A stretch of 64,000 nt of DNA, from contig JAUSJC010000010.1 of the NCBI GenBank assembly GCA_030647775.1, positions 434,001 to 498,000 on the forward strand. The letters run 5' to 3'. A model generated the notes under the pieces. The model was not told where the DNA came from, searched no databases, and saw nothing but the letters and a program-made list of their open reading frames with translations. Positions 33,192 to 41,571 of this stretch are shown piece after piece. Positions within the stretch are counted from its first letter, which is position 1. The number at the start of each line of letters is the position of its first letter. Both the position numbers and the translations under genes were made by a program. This stretch comes from Candidatus Curtissbacteria bacterium (GTDB lineage: Bacteria > Patescibacteria > Microgenomatia > Curtissbacterales > GWA2-41-24).

Positions 33192-34541
33192 ATGAATAGA
33201 AACAGCGGCGTGAAGATTCTAAGAGAAAAATATCCAGTATTTGAATACTCAAGTTTTTCTTATAAGAAAAAGGCTAAATCACTTGTTATCTCTTTTCTTT
33301 TTAAGATCCGTCCGGATATTGTATTTGAACCCGTTTTAGAAATTAAAAATGTTGATAATTTTGAAAATATAGAAAACTTTATTTTCCATTTAGGGTTAAT
33401 TGAAATGTTGAGCTATTGGAAAGTCACCTGCTCTCCACTCATAAAAATAAAAGCTGGGTCATTAAACCAAAAACAAATAAATTGGTGGAAAAACTTACTT
33501 ATAAAAGGTCTTGGAGAATTCTTCTATCAAAATGATATCGACTTTAAAGAAGAAGATTTTGTGAGAATTGAAAGTGCTGGCAAAAAACTTTTTCAATATG
33601 ACAAAGTCGGCCATAAAGATCGTTATTTAATTCTAAATGGAGGGGGAAGGGATTCTGTTGTCTCATTAGAATTTTTAAAAGAGCTTAAAAAACAAACAAA
33701 AATTTTAATGCTCAACCCTACCCAAGCCCAATTAGCTGTAACCAGAGTTTCTGGCGTAGATAATCCGATCATTGTTAAAAGAGAAATTGATAAAAGATTA
33801 CTAGATCTAAACCAGAAAGGATATTTAAATGGCCATACTCCATTCTCGGCATATTTATCTTTCCTTTCTATTCTATGTTCTAAACTTTTTGACTATAAAT
33901 ACATTATTTCTTCAAATGAAAGAAGCTCTAACGAAGGAAACCTTGAATTTAAAGGCGAGAAGATTAATCACCAATATTCCAAAAGCTTCGAATTCGAGAA
34001 ATCTTTTAGACAATATGCAAAAGAGAATCTATCAGATGACATAGAATATTTAAGTTTATTAAGGCCGCTTTACGAAATTCAAATTTCCAGGATATTTTCG
34101 AATTACAAACAATATTTCGGTGCATTTAAAAGCTGCAATAGGGGGCAAAAAACCAACAGCTGGTGTGGGAAATGCCCAAAGTGTCTTTCAATTTTTATTT
34201 CCTTATATCCATTCGTAGGTGAAGGTCAGGCAGAAATAATCTTCGGGAAAAACTTATATAAAGACACAGATCTCGTTGGTCTTCTCGGAGAAATCAGCGG
34301 TGAGGGCGAGAACAAACCTTTTGAGTGCGTAGGAACTTTTGAAGAAATTTTAACAGGTCTTTATCTAAGCTCAAAAAAGGCCGGAGAACAATTAAAAGAA
34401 CTTCCTCTTTTGGAATTTGCGGTTTCTGAAATTTTACCTAAATATAATATGGAAGAAATTCAAGAAAGAATCATTAATGGTTGGGACGACGAAAATTTTC
34501 TGCCGGGAAAAATTGTTACTACACTCAAAAATAATGTTTGA
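33192..34541 (+). CDS. murL: MurL-like UDP-MurNAc-L-Ala-L-Glu epimerase
   Basis: This 449-residue protein has a PP-loop ATP pyrophosphatase motif YLILNGGGRDSVVSLEFL (GGGRDS at residues 150-155), then LNGHTPFSAYLSF, SSNERSSNEGNLEF, INHQYSKSFEFEKSF and a Cys cluster SCNRGQKTNSWCGKCPKC (Cys315, 325, 328, 331). This order matches the MurL family, which uses ATP to invert the terminal L-Glu of UDP-MurNAc-L-Ala-L-Glu, as described in Xanthomonas with MurD2. Position directly before murD supports this. Assignment is from remembered family motifs. murI lies immediately upstream, so the two D-Glu routes coexist. Confidence 0.8.
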   Translation: MNRNSGVKILREKYPVFEYSSFSYKKKAKSLVISFLFKIRPDIVFEPVLEIKNVDNFENIENFIFHLGLIEMLSYWKVTCSPLIKIKAGSLNQKQINWWKNLLIKGLGEFFYQNDIDFKEEDFVRIESAGKKLFQYDKVGHKDRYLILNGGGRDSVVSLEFLKELKKQTKILMLNPTQAQLAVTRVSGVDNPIIVKREIDKRLLDLNQKGYLNGHTPFSAYLSFLSILCSKLFDYKYIISSNERSSNEGNLEFKGEKINHQYSKSFEFEKSFRQYAKENLSDDIEYLSLLRPLYEIQISRIFSNYKQYFGAFKSCNRGQKTNSWCGKCPKCLSIFISLYPFVGEGQAEIIFGKNLYKDTDLVGLLGEISGEGENKPFECVGTFEEILTGLYLSSKKAGEQLKELPLLEFAVSEILPKYNMEEIQERIINGWDDENFLPGKIVTTLKNNV

Positions 34542-35904
34542 AGAATTCAAAGATAAAAATATTTTGATTCTGGGAGCAGGTCGGGAAGGGTTTTCTGCTT
34601 TAAAGTTGCTAAGAAAGATTTTCCCACGGAAAAGATTAACTATCTGCGATGAGAAAAATTTAGAGAAACTTGATAAAGAAATTCAGGAAATCGTCAGGGG
34701 TGATAAAAATTTAGAAGCAAATTTTGGCAAACACTATTTAGATTTTCCTGGAAATATCGATCTTATAATTAAATCTCCTGGTATCCCGCGAAAAAAATTG
34801 GGAAAAATATCTGCGCAGATAACATCAGCAACGAAAATATTCTTCAAATACTGCAAAGGGACCATAATTGGTATCACCGGAACTAAAGGCAAAAGCACTA
34901 CATCGTCACTTGTTTATAAGATTCTCAAAGACAATGGTTTTAATGTTGAACTGGTAGGTAATATTGGTAAACCGGCAATTATATATCTTGACGCAAAAAC
35001 AGAAGACAAAATTTTTATTTATGAACTATCAAGTTTCCAGCTTGAAGATCTACGTCAAAGCCCGCATATTGGGGTTATTTTGAATATCTATGAGGAACAT
35101 CTGGATTATCACGAAAGCTTCGAAGATTATAAAAAAAGTAAAGTAAATATTACCCGGTGGCAAAAACCTAATGATTTTTTAATTTATAATTTTAATGCAG
35201 ACTTAAAAGCGGTAATTATTTCCCAGACAAAGGCACAAAAAATCCCCTTTAGTATTTCAGAAGCAATAAATGACGGCTATTCTATTGAAAACGACTGGAT
35301 AGTTAACGCAACGGACGGAAAGAAAGAAAAAATAATGTCGCTTGATAATATAAATCTTATCGGAAAATTTAATTTGAATAATGTAATTGCTTCTATTGCA
35401 GTTACTAAAATTTTTGGGATCGAGAACAGAAAAATAGAAAAATCCGTTAAATCATTTAAACCGCTGGAGCATCGTCTTCAGCTTGTAGGCACTTTCAGAG
35501 GCATTACATTTTATAATGATTCTATAGCCACAAATCCGGGGGCAACGATAGCAGCAATGGATGCTCTTGGGGATAATTTGCAAACGATAATCCTTGGCGG
35601 ATACGAACGGGGATTAAATTTCGATAATCTGGCAACGGAGTTAATCAACAGCAAGGTTGAAAACACTATTCTCTTTCCCGTAACCGGCAAGAGAATAAAG
35701 GAAGCAATACTTACACAAAAGCCGGACTGCAAGATTCATTTCTATGATGCTAGTAATATGTCAGAAGCCGTGGCACTTGCTTGCTCAAATACGCAAGAGG
35801 GCAAAATTTGTTTACTCTCCCCAGCTTCGCCGAGTTTTAACATGTTCAAAAATTACGAGGACCGCGGCAGGCAGTTTGCCGCCGAAGTTAATAAACTAAC
35901 GTGA
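34534..35904 (+). CDS. murD: UDP-MurNAc-L-alanine--glutamate ligase, MurD-type
   Basis: The ATG at 34534 (MFEEFKDKNILILGAGREG) gives the correct Rossmann-like N-terminus; upstream starts lie inside murL. Motifs include IDLIIKSPGIPRKK, ATP loop GITGTKGKSTTSSLVYKIL, FIYELSSFQLEDL, LNIYEEHLDYHESF and IATNPGATIAAMDAL, all of the MurD type. It adds glutamate to UDP-MurNAc-L-Ala. Because murL adjoins it, this enzyme might be a MurD2-type ligase accepting L-Glu; sequence reading cannot decide. It overlaps murL by 8 bases and its stop overlaps ftsW as GTGA. Confidence 0.92.
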   Translation: MFEEFKDKNILILGAGREGFSALKLLRKIFPRKRLTICDEKNLEKLDKEIQEIVRGDKNLEANFGKHYLDFPGNIDLIIKSPGIPRKKLGKISAQITSATKIFFKYCKGTIIGITGTKGKSTTSSLVYKILKDNGFNVELVGNIGKPAIIYLDAKTEDKIFIYELSSFQLEDLRQSPHIGVILNIYEEHLDYHESFEDYKKSKVNITRWQKPNDFLIYNFNADLKAVIISQTKAQKIPFSISEAINDGYSIENDWIVNATDGKKEKIMSLDNINLIGKFNLNNVIASIAVTKIFGIENRKIEKSVKSFKPLEHRLQLVGTFRGITFYNDSIATNPGATIAAMDALGDNLQTIILGGYERGLNFDNLATELINSKVENTILFPVTGKRIKEAILTQKPDCKIHFYDASNMSEAVALACSNTQEGKICLLSPASPSFNMFKNYEDRGRQFAAEVNKLT

Positions 35905-37019
35905 GAAATTATTTGGTCAGGTCAAAACAAAAGGCACTGGACCTGCCTTTTATTACTGCCACTGTCCTTATGGTTATACTTGGTCTCGTCATCATCTATG
36001 ATGCCACGCCGGTTGCCGCCTTTCATGATTTTGGCGACAAGCTTTACTACTTCAAAAACCAGCTCATTTGGGCAACATTAGGTTCTTTTGCCCTCATCTT
36101 CTTTAGTTTTTTTGATTACCATAAGCTCTTGAAATTTGCTTACCCGCTCCTTTCGGCAAGCGTTCTTCTTTTATTGGCAGTTCTTGTGCCCGGTATCGGT
36201 TCTAAAATTTACGGGGCCCGCCGTTGGATTTCTATTGCCGGTTTTTCTTTTCAACCTTCGGAAATTGCCAAACTGGCGCTAATTTTCTACGAAACTGCGG
36301 TTATCTCCAAATTTGAAAACTTTAAAATTTCTTTTAAAGATGCTTTTTTAGTAATCTTTCTGCCGGCGTTTGCCGTTACCGGTCTTGTCCTAGTCCAGCC
36401 GGACCTGGGAACAGCCTTAATTTTGGCTAGCCTTACTTTAACAATTTACTTTGTAGGCGGTGGTCCACTTAAACATCTTGTTTTGGCCCTTTCTGCCATA
36501 ATTGTTGCGGGAGTTGGTGCAATAATTCTTGAACCATACCGTTTTGCTAGGTTCAAATCGTTCCTCGACCCCGCTCACGACCCGCAAGGTGCTTCTTACC
36601 AGATAAACCAAATATTAATCGCTCTTTCCCAAGGCGGGCTTTTCGGTGTCGGGCTTGGAGGCTCCCGCAGCAAGTTTGACTTCATCCCCGAAGTTCAGGG
36701 AGACGCAATTTTTGCCGTTTTTGTTGAAGAACTGGGCTTTATTGGTGCCGTACTTTTAATTGCGCTTTTCCTTTTTATCATCTCCAGGGGCATCGCCATT
36801 GCCAGAAATGCCCCGGACCCGACCGGCAAAATTTTGGCAATCGGACTGGTTGGCTTAATTGCCGTCCAGGCGCTTTTTAATCTGGCTTCTGTCGTTGCCC
36901 TTGTCCCCCTAACCGGTGTACCGCTTCCGTTTATTTCCTATGGTGGTTCGTCGCTTTTTGTTATAGTTGCCGCGATTGGTATTCTTATTAATATTGAAAG
37001 GCAATCGCAAAAAGCATGA
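35901..37019 (+). CDS. ftsW: SEDS-family peptidoglycan polymerase FtsW
   Basis: The GTG at 35901 overlaps the murD stop. About ten membrane helices are visible. SEDS signatures: GARRWISIAGFSFQPSEIAK, LVLVQPDLGTALIL, DPQGASYQINQILIALSQGG, FDFIPEVQGDAIFAVFVEE with the catalytic-site Asp in IPE.QGD, and GVPLPFISYGGSSL. SEDS proteins polymerise lipid II with a cognate class B PBP. Placement between murD and murG points to FtsW; a second SEDS gene at 52866 is outside the cluster and likely RodA. The stop overlaps the murG start. Confidence 0.93.
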   Translation: MRNYLVRSKQKALDLPFITATVLMVILGLVIIYDATPVAAFHDFGDKLYYFKNQLIWATLGSFALIFFSFFDYHKLLKFAYPLLSASVLLLLAVLVPGIGSKIYGARRWISIAGFSFQPSEIAKLALIFYETAVISKFENFKISFKDAFLVIFLPAFAVTGLVLVQPDLGTALILASLTLTIYFVGGGPLKHLVLALSAIIVAGVGAIILEPYRFARFKSFLDPAHDPQGASYQINQILIALSQGGLFGVGLGGSRSKFDFIPEVQGDAIFAVFVEELGFIGAVLLIALFLFIISRGIAIARNAPDPTGKILAIGLVGLIAVQALFNLASVVALVPLTGVPLPFISYGGSSLFVIVAAIGILINIERQSQKA

Positions 37020-38113
37020 AAAAGATTGTAATCACAGGGGGACATCTAACGCCGGCACTGGCCGTGGTAGAAGCCTTAGCAAATAAAAAAGAATACAAAA
37101 TAATCTTCTTCGGCCGCAAGATTGCCACGGACGGATCCGATAGCGTGTCGGCCGAATTCCGGGAAATCGGCAAAAGGAATATTACTTTTGTAGATATCGT
37201 CTCGGGGAGGCTTACCCGAAAATTTACAAAATACTCAATTCCTTCGCTGCTCAAGATTCCGCTGGGGGTTTTAATGTCATTTCTTTATCTCGCCAAATAC
37301 AGACCTTCTCTTGTTGTTTCTTTCGGCGGATACTTATCTACTCCCGTAGTCTTTTGCGCCTGGCTTTTGGGAATCGACTGCCTAACTCACGAGCAGGCGG
37401 TGGTTCCCGGTTTTGCCAACAGGCTGAATAGTCTTTTTGTTAAAAAAATCTTTTTGTCTTGGGAGCAGACAAAAAATTACTTTCCCAAAGAAAAATACCA
37501 GGTAATCGGAACCCCTCAACCCCAATCGTTATTGGAAAAATCCGCGGGCGAAAAAAAGGTCAAAGCAATTCTTGAAAGAATTGGGGACATGGTCGTGGTA
37601 GCCGGCGGTTCCCAGGGTTCACACATCATCAATAACCTGGTTTTTGAAAATCTTGATCTTTTCGCGAGAAACTTGGTTTTTCACCAGATAGGTACTGCCA
37701 ATTATAAAAACGACCACGCCAAAGCGGCCAAAATCAGGAAAAATAATTATTTCGCCATTGACTACGTAAGCCCCGAAGATATTGGTGCCGTATTTTCTCG
37801 CGCCAAGTTCGTTATCTCACGCTCCGGCGCCAACACCGTTTGGGATCTGGCAATGCTTGCCAAACCGGCCATTTTAATCCCCTTGGCCATTGCCGCGGGG
37901 GATGAACAAACCAAAAACGCCCAAATTCTCGAAACCGCCGGTTCGGCAATTATCCTCAGCCAAAATAGCCTTTCCCGCGCCTCCTTAAAAGAAGCAATCA
38001 AAAAAATGGAAGACAATCTCTCTGAATTTGAAAAATCTGCCCGCGCCTTCCAAAAAACTCTACCCCAAAATTCAACCGAAAAACTCGTTCAGTATATTTA
38101 TCAAATCCTCTAA
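37016..38113 (+). CDS. murG: lipid II synthase MurG
   Basis: The 365-residue GT-B protein starts MKKIVITGGHLTPALAVVEA, the MurG lipid I-binding N-terminus with one Gly-rich loop, then SLVVSFGGYLSTPVVFCAWL and THEQAVVPGFANRL. The C-terminal donor domain has VVVAGGSQGSHIINNLVFE and FVISRSGANTVWDLAMLAKP plus PLAIAAGDEQTKNAQ. It transfers GlcNAc from UDP-GlcNAc to lipid I on the inner membrane face. It overlaps ftsW as ATGA and is the last gene before a repeat-rich gap and the ftsQ-like gene. Confidence 0.93.
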   Translation: MKKIVITGGHLTPALAVVEALANKKEYKIIFFGRKIATDGSDSVSAEFREIGKRNITFVDIVSGRLTRKFTKYSIPSLLKIPLGVLMSFLYLAKYRPSLVVSFGGYLSTPVVFCAWLLGIDCLTHEQAVVPGFANRLNSLFVKKIFLSWEQTKNYFPKEKYQVIGTPQPQSLLEKSAGEKKVKAILERIGDMVVVAGGSQGSHIINNLVFENLDLFARNLVFHQIGTANYKNDHAKAAKIRKNNYFAIDYVSPEDIGAVFSRAKFVISRSGANTVWDLAMLAKPAILIPLAIAAGDEQTKNAQILETAGSAIILSQNSLSRASLKEAIKKMEDNLSEFEKSARAFQKTLPQNSTEKLVQYIYQIL

Positions 38114-38158
38114 TCCCCACCGCTACCACCTACATCCCAACTAAGATTAGACCCGAGC

Positions 38159-38220
38159 GTTTGCGAGGGTCGCATGGTACTGTATTAGATTTGTTTAACA
38201 AATCGCATGGCACTGTATAT
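38159..38220. repeat. dispersed repeat CGCATGGYACTGTAT, two tandem units
   Basis: CGCATGGTACTGTAT at about 38171-38185 and CGCATGGCACTGTATAT at 38204-38220 are near-identical; a third copy, CGCATGGCACTGTATAT, occurs at 54370-54386 in another palindromic element. The second unit supplies the -10 region of the ftsQ-like gene, so the repeat carries or became a promoter. Confidence 0.65.
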
Positions 38221-38223
38221 ACT
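38195..38223 (+). promoter_or_regulatory. promoter of the ftsQ-like gene (leaderless layout)
   Basis: TTAACA (38195-38200) and TATACT (38218-38223) are separated by 17 bases, and the ATG at 38230 follows 6 bases later. There is no Shine-Dalgarno sequence. Confidence 0.6.
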
Positions 38224-38229
38224 TAAATC

Positions 38230-38748
38230 ATGCGCAAGATTTTGTGGGCTGTTTTTACTATACTCTTGGCAGGACTGATTTTTTTTGGGCTGACTAAAAT
38301 CTCCAAAAATTTCAGCTTTAAAAAATCTGCCGCTGTTCAAAGTGTAAACGTTGAGCCGGTTGTCCAAATCGAAGGTACCGATCTTTATCTTGCCGAAAAC
38401 GGAGAAGTAGTTGCCAGATCTGGTTCTAAAAAGCCGCTTCTATATCTGGACAAAAATATAAAATTCGCGGCCGGTCAAAAAATTACCCAGGGGCAGATTT
38501 TATTTGCCGCCAAAATCGCCGCCGGTTTAATAAAATCGGATTTCACAGTTGCCACTATCAGGCTTTTGGATTCTCGCGATATCGCCGTTTATAATCCCCA
38601 GGACGCGATTGCCGTTTTTTCCAGCAATAAAGACGCGAATTTGCAGATTGACTCTTTACAGCAGGTCCTGGCCAAAGCTAAAATAGATGCGACAAAAATT
38701 GTAAAAATCGATTTGCGTTTTGATAAGCCTGTTATCGCCTTTAAATAA
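38230..38748 (+). CDS. minimal FtsQ-like division protein lacking a visible POTRA domain
   Basis: The 172-residue protein has an N-terminal membrane helix (ILWAVFTILLAGLIFFGL) and an outer part of about 140 residues. Its C-terminal 80 residues (TVATIRLLDSRDIAVYNPQD through KIVKIDLRFDKPVIAFK) look like the FtsQ beta domain, which typically ends in an IDLRF-type strand. The POTRA domain that normally follows the membrane helix and contacts FtsK is not apparent. Location directly before ftsA and ftsZ supports FtsQ. This is an inference from topology, end motif and position; overall similarity is weak. Confidence 0.65.
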   Translation: MRKILWAVFTILLAGLIFFGLTKISKNFSFKKSAAVQSVNVEPVVQIEGTDLYLAENGEVVARSGSKKPLLYLDKNIKFAAGQKITQGQILFAAKIAAGLIKSDFTVATIRLLDSRDIAVYNPQDAIAVFSSNKDANLQIDSLQQVLAKAKIDATKIVKIDLRFDKPVIAFK

Positions 38749-38753
38749 TCTCT

Positions 38754-40031
38754 ATGCCTAAAGATAAAATTATAACTGGAATCGATATCGGTTCATCCAA
38801 AATTACCACCATCATCGCCCAGGCCACGGAAGCTTCAAAGCTCAATATTATCGGCGTCTCGTCTGTCGGGGCCCGCGGCTTAAAAAAGGGCCAGGTCGTC
38901 GATATCGAAGAGGCTGTAAAGGCAATTACCCAGTCTCTGGAATCGGCAGAGAGGATGGCCGGTTACTCCGTCGGCAGCGCCTTTATTTCAACAGATGGTA
39001 CCCACATTGAGTCACAAAACAGTAAAGGAGTTGTCGCCGTTTCTAGCCCCAGCGGGGAAATATCCGAGGAAGACGTCATCCGCGTTGTCGAAGCCGCCCG
39101 CGCCATTTCCCTTCCCTCATCAAAAGAAATTCTTCACGTAATCCCCAGGTTTTTCATCATCGATTCCCAAAGCGGCATCAAAGACCCGATCGGCATGACC
39201 GGTGTCCGGCTGGAGGTTGAAACCCACATTATAACCGGCGCCACCACAGCCCTCAGGAATATCGCCAAGTGCGCCAGCCTTGTCGGCATCGACGTAGATG
39301 GGTTGGTTTTTTCCGGGCTGGCGGGTGCTTACTCGGTTCTTACCGATACCGAGCGGGAACTCGGGGTAATTTTGGTCGATTTCGGAGGCGGAACTACCGA
39401 TATTACCATTTTCACCGACGGTGCCCCGGTTCATAGCGCTGTTTTGCCAATCGGTGCCAAAAATGTCACCAACGATTTGGCAATCGGCCTTCGTGTTTCT
39501 TTGGAATCCGCCGAAAAAATCAAGCTGGCGCTTTCATCTGCCCCAAAAATAGCCGTAGAAATGGACGAAGAAGGTAACGCGCAAGACAAAAAGGAATCCG
39601 ATAAATTGGACCTTGCCGGCCTTGGCATCGAAGAAGATTTAAGAAACATTTCCAAAAAAACCTTAACCGACGGCATTATCAAGCCGCGCCTGCGCGAAAT
39701 CATCAATATGGTTAAACTCGAAATCCAAAAATCCAACTACGCGGGCCTCACGCCCTCGGGCGTCGTTTTAACGGGCGGCGGTGCCCAAACTACCGGCATG
39801 ATGGATCTTGCCCGTCAGGAACTCGGTATGCCGGTTCGAATTGGCAGCCCTATGGGTGCCACCGGCTTAGTCGAAGAAGTTTCCTCGCCCGCCAGTGCTG
39901 CCAGCCTTGGTCTTGTCGTCTATGGCAGCCAGTTCCAAACCGATGACGTCCGCCTGCCCCTGGTCGGCCGTATCCAGATTAAAGGCGCCGTCACCCGCGG
40001 CCTCGGCTGGATCAAATCTTTATTACCTTAA
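38754..40031 (+). CDS. ftsA: cell division protein FtsA
   Basis: The actin-fold signatures are clear: ITGIDIGSSKITTIIAQA (phosphate 1), GVILVDFGGGTTDITIFTDG (phosphate 2), and GVVLTGGGAQTTGMMDLARQ (adenosine). The SHS2 1C subdomain is present around residues 85-165. A C-terminal amphipathic segment (AVTRGLGWIKSLLP) serves as the membrane-targeting helix. FtsA tethers FtsZ to the membrane. It follows the ftsQ-like gene by 5 bases and is separated from ftsZ by a long repeat-bearing gap, unlike most bacteria where the two are adjacent. Confidence 0.95.
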   Translation: MPKDKIITGIDIGSSKITTIIAQATEASKLNIIGVSSVGARGLKKGQVVDIEEAVKAITQSLESAERMAGYSVGSAFISTDGTHIESQNSKGVVAVSSPSGEISEEDVIRVVEAARAISLPSSKEILHVIPRFFIIDSQSGIKDPIGMTGVRLEVETHIITGATTALRNIAKCASLVGIDVDGLVFSGLAGAYSVLTDTERELGVILVDFGGGTTDITIFTDGAPVHSAVLPIGAKNVTNDLAIGLRVSLESAEKIKLALSSAPKIAVEMDEEGNAQDKKESDKLDLAGLGIEEDLRNISKKTLTDGIIKPRLREIINMVKLEIQKSNYAGLTPSGVVLTGGGAQTTGMMDLARQELGMPVRIGSPMGATGLVEEVSSPASAASLGLVVYGSQFQTDDVRLPLVGRIQIKGAVTRGLGWIKSLLP

Positions 40032-40085
40032 CTCTATATTTTAATCCTGAGCGAAGTCGAAGGACCTCCTCCCTTAACACAAACT

Positions 40086-40190
40086 GTCATCCTGAACTCG
40101 ATTGCAAATTTATGAGTAATAAGCTCTCTTATTCAGGATCTGGTGTTGGTTCAGGATCTTTTTTAGATTCCGGATCAGGTCCGGAATGAC
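40086..40190. repeat. palindromic element with GTCAT...ATGAC ends (ftsA-ftsZ gap)
   Basis: It opens GTCATCCTGAACTCG and closes CCGGAATGAC, with internal TTCAGGATC copies. One of seven such elements between 40 and 64 kb. Confidence 0.7.
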
Positions 40191-40238
40191 GATGAGGTGC
40201 GGGTTGCAAACAGCCTCAGATTATGTTGTTTAGGGAGT

Positions 40239-40264
40239 GCTATTGAAACAACGATTTCAATAGC
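40239..40264. promoter_or_regulatory. perfect 10-bp inverted repeat upstream of ftsZ
   Basis: GCTATTGAAA (40239-40248) and TTTCAATAGC (40255-40264) flank a 6-base loop. It could be a hairpin or a protein-binding site about 75 bp before the ftsZ -35 box. A short TTTCG follows, too weak for a firm terminator call. Confidence 0.6.
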
Positions 40265-40330
40265 TTTCGTACTAACATCCGGACGAAGTCGGAATAAATT
40301 CGCGCACGATAATTACTTCCTCGGTGACTG

Positions 40331-40359
40331 TTGCAAATAGGGTTGTATTGTGCTTAAAT
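40331..40359 (+). promoter_or_regulatory. ftsZ promoter (leaderless or near-leaderless)
   Basis: TTGCAA (40331-40336) and TTAAAT (40354-40359) are separated by 17 bases; the chosen ftsZ ATG is 11 bases after the -10 box. An upstream in-frame GTG at 40350 lies inside the promoter and is therefore unlikely to be the start. Confidence 0.5.
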
Positions 40360-40370
40360 GCCGCTTGCAA

Positions 40371-41465
40371 ATGTTAATCAAGCCCGACGTCAATCGTTTT
40401 GCCAAAATTAAAGTCCTCGGCGTTGGCGGGGGCGGCGTAAACGCCCTCAATTCCATGGTTGCCAATTCTCAAATTCAAGGTGTCGATTTTGTGGCCGTCA
40501 ATACCGACCAACAGCATCTTTTGGCCTCCATTGCCCAAACCAAAGTCCAAATCGGGGACGGCATCACCAAAGGTTTAGGTGCCGGTGCCGACCCGGAAAT
40601 TGGCAAAAAAGCGGCCGAAGAATCTCTCGAGCGCATTAAACAGGTAATCTCCGGTGCCGACATGGTTTTTATTACTTATGGCGCCGGCGGCGGAACCGGA
40701 ACCGGTGCCGGTCCGGTAATTGCCGATCTGGCGCGCAAAATGGGGATTCTGACAGTTGCCGTTGTCACCAAGCCTTTCGGTTTTGAAGGCACCCGCCGAA
40801 TCGTTGTTGCCGACGAGGGCATAGAAAACCTCCGCGACCGCGTGGATACTTTAATCGTTATCCCAAACCAAAAACTTTTGGAAGTTGTCGATAAAACCGT
40901 TTCCCTTCTGGAAGCTTTCAAGCTTGCCGATTCCATTCTTTCACAAGGAGTTCAGGGGATTTCCGATATCATTGTCATGCCGGGCCTGATCAATGTTGAT
41001 TTTGCCGACGTTAAGACCATTATGACCAATGCCGGCACAACCCTGATGGGTGTTGGTGTCGCCTCCGGCGAAAACCGCGCCGCCACAGCCGCCCGCGCCG
41101 CTATTGTCTCACCGCTTCTGGACTCTTCCATCGAAGGCGCCCGCGGAGTCCTATTTAACATTACCGGCGGTACCGATATGACCATGAACGAAGTCGATGA
41201 AGCCGCCAAAGTCATCACCGCCCAGGCCGACCCTGATGCCCAAATTATTTTTGGCGCCGCCATCGACGAAAAGTTAATCGATCAGATCAAAGTCACCGTT
41301 GTCGCCACCGGTTTTGACGAGCAGAGAAGAAGATACGTTCAAATGACCACGGAAGATAAAGAAATTCAGGAGCAAGTCCAGTCGCAATCCCAAAACCAGG
41401 AAGAAGAACCGGTCATCGACGAAGACGAATTCGACATCCCCACCTTCCTCCGCCAAATTCGATAA
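40371..41465 (+). CDS. ftsZ: cell division protein FtsZ
   Basis: The ATG at 40371 (MLIKPDVNRFAKIKVLG) is chosen because it follows the promoter and matches the family start. Motifs: KVLGVGGGGVNALNSM, VNTDQQHLLAS, the tubulin signature GAGGGTGTGAGPVIADLAR, RDRVDTLIVIPNQKL, and GVQGISDIIVMPGLINVDF. The C-terminal tail ends DEFDIPTFLRQIR, the conserved peptide that binds FtsA. FtsZ forms the cytokinetic ring. The last 41 bp of the gene plus a TAA stop are repeated at 42219-42259 with synonymous changes. The family's short tail linker is kept (Gln/Glu-rich). Confidence 0.97.
   Translation: MLIKPDVNRFAKIKVLGVGGGGVNALNSMVANSQIQGVDFVAVNTDQQHLLASIAQTKVQIGDGITKGLGAGADPEIGKKAAEESLERIKQVISGADMVFITYGAGGGTGTGAGPVIADLARKMGILTVAVVTKPFGFEGTRRIVVADEGIENLRDRVDTLIVIPNQKLLEVVDKTVSLLEAFKLADSILSQGVQGISDIIVMPGLINVDFADVKTIMTNAGTTLMGVGVASGENRAATAARAAIVSPLLDSSIEGARGVLFNITGGTDMTMNEVDEAAKVITAQADPDAQIIFGAAIDEKLIDQIKVTVVATGFDEQRRRYVQMTTEDKEIQEQVQSQSQNQEEEPVIDEDEFDIPTFLRQIR
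41421..41461 (+). repeat. 41-bp direct repeat, copy within the ftsZ 3' end
   Basis: The segment starting GAAGACGAATTCGACATCCC encodes the final FtsZ peptide. It recurs at 42219-42259 with one mismatch (C to A), and the next codon ends CGA versus CGT, both Arg, before TAA in each copy. The two copies bracket the DUF433/DUF5615 pair. Confidence 0.9.
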
Positions 41466-41475
41466 CCTACCCATC

Positions 41476-41500
41476 ATCATCCTGAACTCGATTCAGGATC
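41476..41500. repeat. solo CATCCTGAACTCGATTCAGGATC hairpin
   Basis: The arms TCCTGAA and TTCAGGA form a 7-bp stem with a 5-base CTCGA loop. It is the solo form of the GTCAT/TCCTGAACTCG repeat family and lies 12 bases after the ftsZ stop; it could act in transcription termination. Confidence 0.65.
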
Positions 41501-41516
41501 TATTCAAATATAACTG

Positions 41517-41571
41517 TAGTATAATAAATCCGTAATGAAAGATTGCAAAGTAGTATAATATTCGTATTATG
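41517..41571 (+). promoter_or_regulatory. tandemly duplicated promoter-start region before the DUF433 gene
   Basis: TAGTATAATA at 41517-41526 and at 41551-41560 is followed in each case by eight bases and ATGAAAG. The period is 34 bp. The first ATG (41535) opens only a 7-codon frame that ends within the second -10 box; the second ATG (41569) starts the DUF433 gene. This may be an operator duplication or an upstream leader peptide. Confidence 0.6.

Larger units (their letters stand above)
40032..40370. other. ftsA-ftsZ intergenic region, no gene
   Basis: This 339-bp stretch holds no credible gene. It contains a TCCTGAGCGAAGTCGAAGGA palindrome near 40049-40068, a GTCAT...ATGAC element (40086-40190), a perfect 10-bp inverted repeat (40239-40264) and the ftsZ promoter (40331-40359). 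Confidence 0.7.

Noticed and set aside
40350..40371. GTG start for ftsZ at 40350
   Set aside because: It lies within the promoter spacer; the ATG at 40371 matches the family start.
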